Positions 1 to 7,534 of a DNA stretch of 64,000 bases are shown one piece after another. The notes under the pieces were generated by a model. That model did not search any database. It had not been told where the DNA came from and saw nothing but the letters and a program-made list of their open reading frames with translations. The stretch covers positions 1 through 64,000 of the forward strand of contig CAZIMS010000004.1 of the NCBI GenBank assembly GCA_964540515.1, read 5' to 3'. The translations under genes and the position numbers were made by a program. Position 1 is the first letter of the stretch, and each line of letters begins with the position of its first letter. The DNA comes from JAOAGA01 sp964540515 (GTDB lineage Bacteria > CALINM01).

Positions 1-56
1 TCCGTGAAGGTGGTAGAACTATAGGTGCCGGTGTTGTTACGGAAGTAATAGAGTAG
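1..56 (+). CDS. tuf: Elongation factor Tu, C-terminal end (partial)
   Basis: Frame 3 from base 3 reads REGGRTIGAGVVTEVIE followed by TAG at 54-56. This is the typical C-terminus of bacterial EF-Tu, the GTPase that delivers aminoacyl-tRNA to the ribosome. Only the last 17 codons lie in the window, so nothing can be said about the rest. rpmG follows after 12 bases, the usual tuf-rpmG-trnW-secE-nusG order. Confidence 0.9.
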   Translation, partial: REGGRTIGAGVVTEVIE

Positions 57-68
57 GAGATGAGTTAG

Positions 69-218
69 ATGAGAGATATAATACATTTGTCCTGTACTAC
101 ATGTAAGAGAAAAAATTATTCAACAACTAAGAATAAGAAAAAACATACAGAGAAATTGGAAGTTAAAAAGTTTTGTCCTTTTTGTAAAACTCATGTTTTA
201 CATAAAGAAGCCAAGTAG
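69..218 (+). CDS. rpmG: 50S ribosomal protein L33
   Basis: This 49-residue ORF starts at ATG 69 and ends at TAG 216-218. It begins MRDIIHLSCTTCKRKNY and ends with CPFCKTHVLHKEAK. The two CxxC pairs (CTTC and CPFC) mark the zinc-binding form of L33, a small protein of the large ribosomal subunit near the E site. It is basic and of normal length. It sits 12 bases after tuf and 9 bases before tRNA-Trp, probably on one transcript with both. Confidence 0.95.
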   Translation: MRDIIHLSCTTCKRKNYSTTKNKKKHTEKLEVKKFCPFCKTHVLHKEAK

Positions 219-227
219 ATTTGATGG

Positions 228-301
228 AGGACAGTAGCTCGAACGGCTAGAGCATCGGTCTCCAAAACCGAGGGTTGGGGGTTCGAATCCCTCCTGTCCT
301 G
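228..301 (+). tRNA. tRNA-Trp (anticodon CCA)
   Basis: A full cloverleaf can be drawn. The acceptor strands AGGACAG (228-234) and CTGTCCT (294-300) pair, followed by discriminator G301. The anticodon stem TCGGT/ACCGA (255-259 with 267-271) encloses loop CTCCAAA, with anticodon CCA at 262-264. A GGTTCGAATCC-type T arm follows. The 3' CCA is not encoded. It lies between rpmG and secE, so it must be cut from a polycistronic precursor unless it has its own promoter. Confidence 0.96.
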
Positions 302-327
302 TTCTAAAATTAAAAAAATGGGGATTT

Positions 328-528
328 ATGAAAATACAGGAACTATACGGTAAGTTAAAAACCTTCGTAGAGGAATCAATCGTAGAACTTAAAAAGGTTA
401 CATGGCCACCAAGAAAAGAAACTATGAAGGCCTCCTATGCTGTAATTGTCTTTGTAATAATATTTGGAATTTTTTTTGGGATAGTGGATTTTATTTTGGC
501 GAAATTAGTTAACTGGATGGTTGGTTAA
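328..528 (+). CDS. secE: Preprotein translocase subunit SecE
   Basis: This 66-residue protein is the short, single-helix form of SecE, which clamps SecY in the Sec export channel of the inner membrane. Residues 1-35 form an amphipathic cytoplasmic part with the conserved LKKVTWPPRKET stretch. Residues about 36-60 form one transmembrane helix. The ATG follows a GGGGAT ribosome-binding sequence. The stop codon lies 1 base before the nusG ATG, so the two are likely translationally coupled. The neighbourhood (tRNA-Trp, secE, nusG, rplK) is the standard bacterial arrangement. Confidence 0.96.
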   Translation: MKIQELYGKLKTFVEESIVELKKVTWPPRKETMKASYAVIVFVIIFGIFFGIVDFILAKLVNWMVG

Positions 529-529
529 G

Positions 530-1066
530 ATGTCACTAAAATGGTATATAGTAAATACATATTCTGGTTACGAAAATAGAGTTAAACAGCTTTTAGAAGA
601 AAAGATTAAAAACTCCAAGCTCCATGATTTATTTGGAGAGGTATTAATCCCTGTAGAAAAGGTTGTTGAACAGAGTAAGGCCGGTAAAAAGATTGGGACA
701 AGAAAGTTTTATCCAAGCTATATCCTTGTTCAGATGGAGTTAAATGATGATACATGGCATATAGTTAAATCGATTCCTAAGGTAACAGGATTTGTTGGTC
801 CTGAGAAAGGTACTAAGCCTATGCCTTTAAGTGAGGAAGAAGTTCAGAAGATTTTAATTCAAATGCAGGAAGGTGTCAAAAAGCCTAAACCGAAGGTTGA
901 GTTCTCTAAAAATGACACTGTAAGAATTATTGATGGACCTTTTGCTAATTTTAATGGGGTTGTAGATGAAGTTAATTTAGATAGCGGTAAGTTAAAGGTT
1001 TATATTAGCATTTTTAATAGATCAACTCCTGTTGAGGTAGAGTTTCATCAAGTAGAAAAAACATAA
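530..1066 (+). CDS. nusG: Transcription termination/antitermination factor NusG
   Basis: The protein begins MSLKWYIVNTYSGYENRVK, the typical NusG NGN-domain start. It ends with a KOW domain (NDTVRIIDGPFANFNGVVDEV). NusG binds the RNA polymerase clamp and links it to Rho or ribosomal S10. I start at ATG 530, giving 178 residues. A TTG at 521 is in frame, but it would add three non-conserved residues and overlap secE. The protein has normal length with no insertion between the domains. Confidence 0.96.
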   Translation: MSLKWYIVNTYSGYENRVKQLLEEKIKNSKLHDLFGEVLIPVEKVVEQSKAGKKIGTRKFYPSYILVQMELNDDTWHIVKSIPKVTGFVGPEKGTKPMPLSEEEVQKILIQMQEGVKKPKPKVEFSKNDTVRIIDGPFANFNGVVDEVNLDSGKLKVYISIFNRSTPVEVEFHQVEKT

Positions 1067-1107
1067 TGTTTCACGTTTCAAATCAATAATAAATTGGGAG
1101 ATTTTAA

Positions 1108-1533
1108 ATGGCAAAGAAGGTAATAGCTCAAGTAAAGATTCAGTTACCAGCGGGTAAAGCTACTCCCGCTCCACCGGTTGGACCTGCCTTAGGTCAGCAC
1201 GGTGTAAATATAATGGAGTTTGTAAAGGCTTTTAATGCAGCTACAGCAAAACAGGAGGGAATGATAATTCCAGCCTTAATTACAATCTATGCAGACAGAA
1301 GTTTTACCTTTATTACGAAAACTCCTCCATCCTCTATATTACTTCTAAAATATGCTGGACTCGAGAAGGGGTCATCTAAGACAAAAAAAGATTTCGTTGG
1401 GAAAATTAAAAAAGATCAAATAGTTGAGATCGCAAAGATTAAATTACCTGATTTAAATTGCGATAGCTTAGAAGCTGCAGTTAAGACAGTTGAAGGCACT
1501 GCAAAAAGCATGGGGATACAAATTGTTGATTAA
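1108..1533 (+). CDS. rplK: 50S ribosomal protein L11
   Basis: The 141-residue protein starts MAKKVIAQVKIQLPAGKATPAPPVGPALGQHGVNIMEF, the hallmark proline-rich N-terminal domain of L11. The C-terminal rRNA-binding domain ends with GTAKSMGIQI. L11 binds the GTPase-associated region of 23S rRNA and takes part in factor binding and the stringent response. A GGGAG ribosome-binding site precedes the ATG. It is followed closely by rplA, as in most bacteria. Confidence 0.97.
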   Translation: MAKKVIAQVKIQLPAGKATPAPPVGPALGQHGVNIMEFVKAFNAATAKQEGMIIPALITIYADRSFTFITKTPPSSILLLKYAGLEKGSSKTKKDFVGKIKKDQIVEIAKIKLPDLNCDSLEAAVKTVEGTAKSMGIQIVD

Positions 1534-1543
1534 AGGAGAGAAT

Positions 1544-2248
1544 ATGGCAAGTTTAGCAAAAAAATATAAGGCTGCAATTGAAAAATATGAACCTCTAAAA
1601 CTTTATAGTGTAGATGAAGCCTTTGATAAAGTTAAGGAGTTGGCTTACGCTAATTTTGACGAGACCATTGAAGTAGCCATAAATTTAGGTGTAGACCCTA
1701 AGCATTCGGACCAGATGGTAAGGGGAGCAGTTGTTTTGCCTCATGGCACTGGTAAAAGTGTAAGGGTGCTTGTTTTTGCAAAAGGTGAGAAAGAAAAGGA
1801 AGCAAGAGATGCTGGTGCTGATTATGTTGGTGCAGAAGATTTAGTTGAGAAGATTCAGGGCGGTTGGTTTGAGTTTGATAAAGCTGTAGCAACACCAGAT
1901 ATTATGGGATTGGTAGGAAAGCTTGGTAAGATTCTTGGACCGAGGGGTTTGATGCCTAACCCTAAAGTTGGGACTGTCACCTTCGATGTAGCTAAAGCTG
2001 TAAAAGAACTTAAGGCTGGAAAGATAGAGTTTAAAGTTGATAAGGCTGGAGTTCTCCATGCACCCATAGGTAAAAAATCATTTTCCAAAGAGGCATTAAT
2101 CGAAAACTTTAAGAGCCTTTTAGAAACAGTTATTAAGCTTAAACCATCGGCAAGTAAAGGTATATATTTAAAGAAGTGCACAATTAGTTCTACAATGGGG
2201 CCAGGAATCAAGTTAGACCCAGTTCCTCTAAGAACTATGTTTAAATAA
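1544..2248 (+). CDS. rplA: 50S ribosomal protein L1
   Basis: The product is 234 residues when started at ATG 1544, directly after an AAAGGAG site and 10 bases after rplK stops. It begins MASLAKKYKAAIEKYE. A longer reading frame from 1490 would overlap rplK and add a non-L1 sequence, so I reject it. The conserved block GKLGKILGPRGLMPNPKVGTV is present. L1 forms the L1 stalk that moves E-site tRNA, and in many bacteria it represses its own rplKA message. Confidence 0.96.
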   Translation: MASLAKKYKAAIEKYEPLKLYSVDEAFDKVKELAYANFDETIEVAINLGVDPKHSDQMVRGAVVLPHGTGKSVRVLVFAKGEKEKEARDAGADYVGAEDLVEKIQGGWFEFDKAVATPDIMGLVGKLGKILGPRGLMPNPKVGTVTFDVAKAVKELKAGKIEFKVDKAGVLHAPIGKKSFSKEALIENFKSLLETVIKLKPSASKGIYLKKCTISSTMGPGIKLDPVPLRTMFK

Positions 2249-2365
2249 CAAGCCTGGTCTAAGAAAGTAGGTACACAATCTCTGTGTTTAAATCCAAGAG
2301 GGCCTACTGAGACGGGTTAAGGATATATTAAGTTTATTCCTCCCGTCAGTTATTAAAATAATTAG
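2249..2365 (+). promoter_or_regulatory. L10 leader (autoregulatory mRNA structure) upstream of rplJ
   Basis: The 132-base gap between rplA and rplJ contains nested pairings. AGTAGG (2266-2271) can pair with CCTACT (2303-2308), and GACGGG (2311-2316) with CCCGTC (2342-2347). Position and pattern match the ribosomal protein L10 leader, where L10-L7/L12 binds to repress rplJL. The call rests on position and hand-drawn pairings; a covariance-model search was not possible. Confidence 0.75.
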
Positions 2366-2380
2366 AAGGGAGGTGATAAT

Positions 2381-2899
2381 TTGAAGAAGCAGGAAAAACA
2401 AAAAATAATTGATGGAGTAAGAGAAAGATTTGAAAAAGCCGCATGTACTGTACTAATTAAAAACAATGGTTTAACAGTTTCAGAGTTTACAACCTTGAGA
2501 AATAAGCTTAAGGCTGAAAAAATTGACATTAAGGTAGTAAAAAATACTCTTGCGATTAGATCCGTTGAGTCAAATCCTTATAGTGTCTTAAAAGATTATT
2601 ATAAAGGACCAATTGTTACTATATGGGCATACAACGATCCTGTAACTGTTGCAAAAATTTTAACAGATTTTCTCAAAGGGCAGCAGAAGGCAGAAATAAT
2701 TGCTGGTGCTATTAGTAACAAACTATTGAATGCTAATGATATTAATAAACTTTCCACATTACCATCAAAAGAAGAGCTCTTATCCAAAATGTTGGGATCC
2801 CTCAAATCACCAACAACAGGATTTGTTAATGTCTTGGCAGGTATTCCAAGAAGTTTTCTCAATGTATTAAATGCGATTAAAGAACAAAAACAAAATTAA
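2381..2899 (+). CDS. rplJ: 50S ribosomal protein L10
   Basis: The 172-residue protein starts at a TTG codon placed 6 bases after the strong ribosome-binding site GGGAGGTGAT. It reads MKKQEKQKIIDGVRERFEKA and contains the L10 core VKNTLAIRS and the C-terminal L7/L12-binding helix (FVNVLAGIPRSFLNVLNAIKEQ). L10 anchors L7/L12 dimers to the ribosome stalk. The rare start codon with an excellent ribosome-binding site fits control by the L10 leader just upstream. Confidence 0.95.
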   Translation: MKKQEKQKIIDGVRERFEKAACTVLIKNNGLTVSEFTTLRNKLKAEKIDIKVVKNTLAIRSVESNPYSVLKDYYKGPIVTIWAYNDPVTVAKILTDFLKGQQKAEIIAGAISNKLLNANDINKLSTLPSKEELLSKMLGSLKSPTTGFVNVLAGIPRSFLNVLNAIKEQKQN

Positions 2900-2922
2900 T
2901 TTAATAAGGAGGCGTTTTATTT

Positions 2923-3309
2923 ATGGCTATAACAAAGGCAGATGTAATTGAGTTTATTAAAAATATGACAGTTATTGAGCTTGCAGATTTTGTAAAAGAG
3001 TTAGAAGAAATTTTTGGTGTTTCCGCAGCAGCACCAGTTGCTGTTGCCGCAGTTGCACCTGGAGCAGCAGCTCCTCAGGCAGCTCAGGAGGAAGAAAAGA
3101 CTGAGTTTGATTTAATTCTAACAGATGCAGGTGCTGACAAAATTAAGGTAATCAAGGTTGTTAGAGAGCTTACAAGCTTAGGTCTTAAAGAAGCAAAAGA
3201 CTTAGTTGAAGCTGCTCCAAAACCAGTAAAGCAGGCTATTCCAAAAGACGAAGCTTTAGCTGGTAAGAAAAAACTTGAAGAAGTAGGTGCAAAAGCAGAA
3301 GTTAAATAA
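2923..3309 (+). CDS. rplL: 50S ribosomal protein L7/L12
   Basis: The 128-residue protein has the three typical parts. An N-terminal dimerisation helix pair covers about residues 1-33. An Ala/Pro/Val-rich hinge follows at about 34-60 (AAAPVAVAAVAPGAAAPQ). The C-terminal factor-binding domain contains KIKVIKVVRELTSLGLKEAKDLVE. It recruits translational GTPases. AAGGAGG precedes ATG 2923. It follows rplJ by 23 bases and is separated from rpoB by a G-C hairpin that may reduce read-through. Confidence 0.97.
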   Translation: MAITKADVIEFIKNMTVIELADFVKELEEIFGVSAAAPVAVAAVAPGAAAPQAAQEEEKTEFDLILTDAGADKIKVIKVVRELTSLGLKEAKDLVEAAPKPVKQAIPKDEALAGKKKLEEVGAKAEVK

Positions 3310-3313
3310 ACTT

Positions 3314-3340
3314 AGGGGGGTATTACTCCCCCTTTCTCTT
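3314..3340 (+). terminator. Hairpin between rplL and rpoB (partial terminator or attenuator)
   Basis: AGGGGGG (3314-3320) pairs with TCCCCCT (3327-3333, including one G-U) around a six-base loop. It is followed by TTCTCTTT rather than a clean T-run. Such a weak terminator between rplL and rpoB would fit the usual need for much more L7/L12 than RNA polymerase. The strength of termination cannot be judged from sequence alone. Confidence 0.6.
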
Positions 3341-3421
3341 TAAATGAAAATTACTAATTTTCAATCATCGTTTTTTTGTGTTCATTTGATCTCCAAAAAA
3401 ATACAAGGAGTACTATAATCT

Positions 3422-6400
3422 ATGACAGAAAATCTTTTTTACGGAAGAATCAGAAAAGACTTTGGTAAGATACCAAGTGTCTTGGATGTTCCATATTTGC
3501 TTGATATTCAAAAAAGATCTTATGAAAATTTTGTTTATAAAGATTTAACCGATGGAAAACGTAAAAAAGGGCTTTTAGGCGCCTTTTTAAGTGTTTTTCC
3601 CATTACAGACTATAGTGGTAGATATACAATTGAGTTCGTAGATTACACTTTGATGGATCCTAAATTTACAGAAGAAGAAGCAAGAACTAAAGGAGTTTCT
3701 TACTCAGCTCCTCTTAAGATTAAGGTCAGGCTTCTCATAAGATCCGAAGAGGATGGCAAAATCGGTGATATAATTACTTTCAAAGAACAGGAAATATATT
3801 TTGGTGAGATACCGTTAATGACCCAAAACGGCACCTTTATCATAAATGGGGCGGAGAGGGTTATAGTTAATCAGCTGCACCGTTCGCCCGGTGTTTTCTT
3901 TGAGGAGGACAAGCAAGCAAACTTGGCCACTGGTAAAAGACATTTTACAGCAAGGATAATTCCCATAAGAGGTTCTTGGCTTGATTTTGAGTTTGATCAA
4001 AAGGATATTCTTTTTGTTAGAATAGATAGGAAAAAGAGGTTTTTAGTTACAACATTTCTCAAATCCCTTGGCTTAACTTCAGAACAGATATTAAATAAGT
4101 TTTATAAATCAGAAAAGGTTATTATTAAAGATGGGAAGATATACAAGACGATAGTTCCAGATGTTTTGGAAGGGCTAAAGGCATCTTACGATGCTGTTAC
4201 TGATAAGGGAGAAGTAGTAATTAAAAAATCTCAGAAATTTACAAGAGGAAACCTCAAAAAGGTTTTGAATGCAAAAATTGATAAGATACAGGTTAAGTCA
4301 GAAGAAATAATTGGAGCTATTCTTGCCCATCCAGTTAAAAACGAGACAACTGGTGAAGAGATACCATGTAATACAGTTATTACAGAAAAATTGTTTGAGG
4401 ATTTTGTCGAAAATGGTATTACTGAGTTTAGTATAATAACTTTCAATGGTTATAATCAATCCCATTGTATCAGCGAAACCTTATTGGCAGATGAAAAGAT
4501 AAAGACTAAAAAGGATGCCCTATTAGAAATATACAAAAAGATGAAACCCAATGAGCCAGCTACAGAAGCAGTAGCTTCTGAATTTTTTTACGGATTATTC
4601 TTTGATCCTGATAAATATGATCTCTCACCTGTAGGAAGACTTAAGCTTAACTTTAAGTTTAATCTTGATATACCTGTTGATAACTGCATACTTACTCAGG
4701 AAGATGTAGTTTGCTTAATACAACATCTAATAATTCTTAAAAATGGTAAAGGAAGTCCTGACGATATCGATAATTTAGGCAACAGAAGGGTCAGAACAGT
4801 AGGCGAGCTTGTTGAGAATCAGTTTAGAATGGGTTTAGTCCGTATGGAAAAGATGGTGAAGGAAAGAATGAGTGTTATAGATATGGAAACTGTTATGCCT
4901 CAGGATATCGTTAATCCTAAACCAGTAATGGCAGTACTTAAAGAATTTTTTGGTAGTAGTCAGCTCTCACAGTTTATGGACCAGACTAACCCTCTTTCTG
5001 AGATAACTCACAAAAGAAGATTGAGTGCCCTTGGACCAGGAGGCTTGCAGAGAGAGAGGGCAGGATTTGAAGTAAGAGATGTACACCCAACTCATTATGG
5101 TAGGATATGTCCTATTGAAACACCTGAAGGACAAAATATCGGACTAATTACTTCGTTGAGTACCTTTGCAAGAATTAATGAATATGGTTTCATTGAAACC
5201 CCCTATAGAGTTGTAAAAGAAGGGATGGTTACAGAGGAGGTTAGATATCTTTCTGCTCTTGAAGAAGAAAAACATGTTATTGCTCAAGCAAACGCTTCTT
5301 TAGACGACAAGGGTAGATTTAAAAACGAACTCATTTTAGCAAGGCAGAGTGGCGAGTTTGTTTCGAAGAAGCCAGAAGAAGTTACTTATATGGATGTTTC
5401 ACCTAAGCAAGTGGTAAGTGTCGCTGCCTCCTTAATCCCCTTTTTAGAGCATGATGATGCTAACAGAGCCTTAATGGGTTCAAACATGCAGAGACAGGCA
5501 GTTCCGCTACATAACCCTGAGGCACCATTAGTTGGTACTGGAATGGAACACATTGTTGCAAGGGATTCAGGTGCAGTGGTTATTGCAAGAAGGGATGGTG
5601 TAGTTGAGAGTGTCGATGCAACAAGGATTGTTGTTAGGCCAGAAAACATAAAGGATGAAAAGGCAGACTCTATTGATATATATAATCTCATTAAATTTAG
5701 AAAGACTAACCAGAATACCTGTATAAATCAGAAACCCATAGTAAACAAAGGACAATACGTAAAAAAAGGACAGATTATTGCCAATGGGTTTGCTACCGAT
5801 GGTCCTGAGCTTGCATTAGGTAGAAACGTACTTGTTGCTTTTATGCCCTGGGAAGGCTTTAACTTTGAGGATTCTATAATTATAAACGAAAGATTGGTCA
5901 AGGAAGATGTCTTTACATCTATACATATTGAAGAGTTCGAGATTTCAGCAAGAGACACAAAACTTGGTAAAGAAGAGATAACAAGAGACATTCCTAATGT
6001 AGGAGAGGATGTTCTTAAAAATCTAGATGAATCAGGAATAATAAAGATAGGCGCTGAGGTAAAACCCAACGACATACTCGTAGGAAAGGTTACCCCAAAG
6101 GGAGAGACACAACTATCACCAGAAGAAAAGTTATTAAGGGCTATATTTGGAGAGAAGGCTTCTGAGATGAAAGATACTTCTTTGAAAGTTCCTCCCGGTA
6201 TTAATGGTATTGTTATTGATACCAAAGTCTTTTCAAGGAAGGGTATAGAAAAAGATGATAGAGCAAAAGAGTTGGAAGAGAAAGAGTATGAAAAGATAGC
6301 AAGAGATAGAGATGATGAGATAAGGATACTTAAAGACACCTATTCTGAAAAAATTAAGAAGCTGCTTTTAGGTAAAAAGGTTGCAAACAAGATTACTGAT

Positions 6401-7522
6401 GAAGATGGAGAGGTTATACTTCAAAAGGGCAAAGAGATAACTGAAGAAGTGCTTAAAAAACTTCCTTTTGACGAGTGGGAAAATATATCATTACAACAGA
6501 AGGTAGAGTATGAAGATAAGATAAAATCTCTTTTTGATAAGCTAAGAGATCAGATAGAACTTGTGGAGATGCTTTTTAAGGACAAGATTAATAAACTCAA
6601 GAAGGGAGATGAGCTACCACCTGGTGTATTAAAATTAGTAAAGATATACATAGCTATAAAAAGAAAGTTGTCTCCTGGTGATAAAATGGCAGGTAGACAT
6701 GGTAACAAAGGGGTAGTTTCAATAGTTGTTCCAGAAGAAGATATGCCATTTCTCAAAGATGGTACGCCAGTTGATATGGTTCTTAATCCTCTGGGAGTTC
6801 CTTCTCGTATGAATGTTGGGCAGATACTTGAAACCCATTTAGGATGGGCAGCTAAAGGTTTAGGAAACATGGTTAATGATTATTTACAAACATCTACGAA
6901 AAAGTTGAGAGAGTTTTTAAAAGACCTATATGAAACTCAACAGGCAAAAAAGATTATCGATAGTCTTACAGAAGAAGAGTTATATAGTGTAGCAAGTGAG
7001 ATTTCTAAAAAGGGTTTGTTTATGTCCACCCCTGTTTTTGAAGGTGCTACAGAATCAGAAATTAAAAAGCTGTTGAGTAAAGCAGGATTACCAGAATCTG
7101 GTCAGGTTACCCTTTATGATGGTAAGACAGGAGAACCCTTCCATCAAAAGGTTACAGTAGGTTATATGTACATGCTTAAACTACATCACCTTGTTGATGA
7201 TAAGGTACATGCAAGATCCATTGGTCCATACTCTCTTGTAACTCAACAACCTTTGGGTGGTAAAGCACATTTCGGTGGACAGAGATTAGGAGAGATGGAG
7301 GTATGGGCACTAGAAGCTTATGGTGCTGCTTATACCTTACAGGAGTTCTTGACAGTTAAATCCGACGATGTATCAGGTAGGAGTAACGTTTATCAAGCAA
7401 TTGTTAAAGGTAATAATGTACCAGAACCAAGCATTCCAGAATCTTTTAATGTTCTTTTAAAAGAGCTTAGAAGTCTCGCTTTGGATGTTGAGCTCCTTAA
7501 AATAGAAGAAGAACAAGACTAA
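3422..7522 (+). CDS. rpoB: DNA-directed RNA polymerase subunit beta
   Basis: At 1366 residues this is full-length beta. The rifampicin-pocket block GSSQLSQFMDQTNPLSEITHKRR starts near residue 511, with T where E. coli has N518. The conserved DVHPTHYGRICPIETPEGQNIGL follows. Near the C-terminus are KMAGRHGNKGVVS and MVLNPLGVPSRMNVGQ, which line the catalytic centre. Beta forms one pincer of RNA polymerase. ATG 3422 follows AAGGAG with a slightly long spacer. rpoC starts 12 bases after the stop, so both subunits are made from one message. Confidence 0.98.
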   Translation: MTENLFYGRIRKDFGKIPSVLDVPYLLDIQKRSYENFVYKDLTDGKRKKGLLGAFLSVFPITDYSGRYTIEFVDYTLMDPKFTEEEARTKGVSYSAPLKIKVRLLIRSEEDGKIGDIITFKEQEIYFGEIPLMTQNGTFIINGAERVIVNQLHRSPGVFFEEDKQANLATGKRHFTARIIPIRGSWLDFEFDQKDILFVRIDRKKRFLVTTFLKSLGLTSEQILNKFYKSEKVIIKDGKIYKTIVPDVLEGLKASYDAVTDKGEVVIKKSQKFTRGNLKKVLNAKIDKIQVKSEEIIGAILAHPVKNETTGEEIPCNTVITEKLFEDFVENGITEFSIITFNGYNQSHCISETLLADEKIKTKKDALLEIYKKMKPNEPATEAVASEFFYGLFFDPDKYDLSPVGRLKLNFKFNLDIPVDNCILTQEDVVCLIQHLIILKNGKGSPDDIDNLGNRRVRTVGELVENQFRMGLVRMEKMVKERMSVIDMETVMPQDIVNPKPVMAVLKEFFGSSQLSQFMDQTNPLSEITHKRRLSALGPGGLQRERAGFEVRDVHPTHYGRICPIETPEGQNIGLITSLSTFARINEYGFIETPYRVVKEGMVTEEVRYLSALEEEKHVIAQANASLDDKGRFKNELILARQSGEFVSKKPEEVTYMDVSPKQVVSVAASLIPFLEHDDANRALMGSNMQRQAVPLHNPEAPLVGTGMEHIVARDSGAVVIARRDGVVESVDATRIVVRPENIKDEKADSIDIYNLIKFRKTNQNTCINQKPIVNKGQYVKKGQIIANGFATDGPELALGRNVLVAFMPWEGFNFEDSIIINERLVKEDVFTSIHIEEFEISARDTKLGKEEITRDIPNVGEDVLKNLDESGIIKIGAEVKPNDILVGKVTPKGETQLSPEEKLLRAIFGEKASEMKDTSLKVPPGINGIVIDTKVFSRKGIEKDDRAKELEEKEYEKIARDRDDEIRILKDTYSEKIKKLLLGKKVANKITDEDGEVILQKGKEITEEVLKKLPFDEWENISLQQKVEYEDKIKSLFDKLRDQIELVEMLFKDKINKLKKGDELPPGVLKLVKIYIAIKRKLSPGDKMAGRHGNKGVVSIVVPEEDMPFLKDGTPVDMVLNPLGVPSRMNVGQILETHLGWAAKGLGNMVNDYLQTSTKKLREFLKDLYETQQAKKIIDSLTEEELYSVASEISKKGLFMSTPVFEGATESEIKKLLSKAGLPESGQVTLYDGKTGEPFHQKVTVGYMYMLKLHHLVDDKVHARSIGPYSLVTQQPLGGKAHFGGQRLGEMEVWALEAYGAAYTLQEFLTVKSDDVSGRSNVYQAIVKGNNVPEPSIPESFNVLLKELRSLALDVELLKIEEEQD

Positions 7523-7534
7523 AGGAGGTATAAA

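Noticed and set aside
1855..2211. 118-codon open frame antisense to rplA
   Set aside because: It lies entirely within a highly conserved ribosomal protein gene and shows only compositional shadow features.
5728..6339. 203-codon open frame on the minus strand inside rpoB
   Set aside because: It is fully antisense to a conserved part of rpoB, is Ser/Phe/Ile-rich as expected from reversed Lys/Glu codons, has no ribosome-binding site and matches no family I know.
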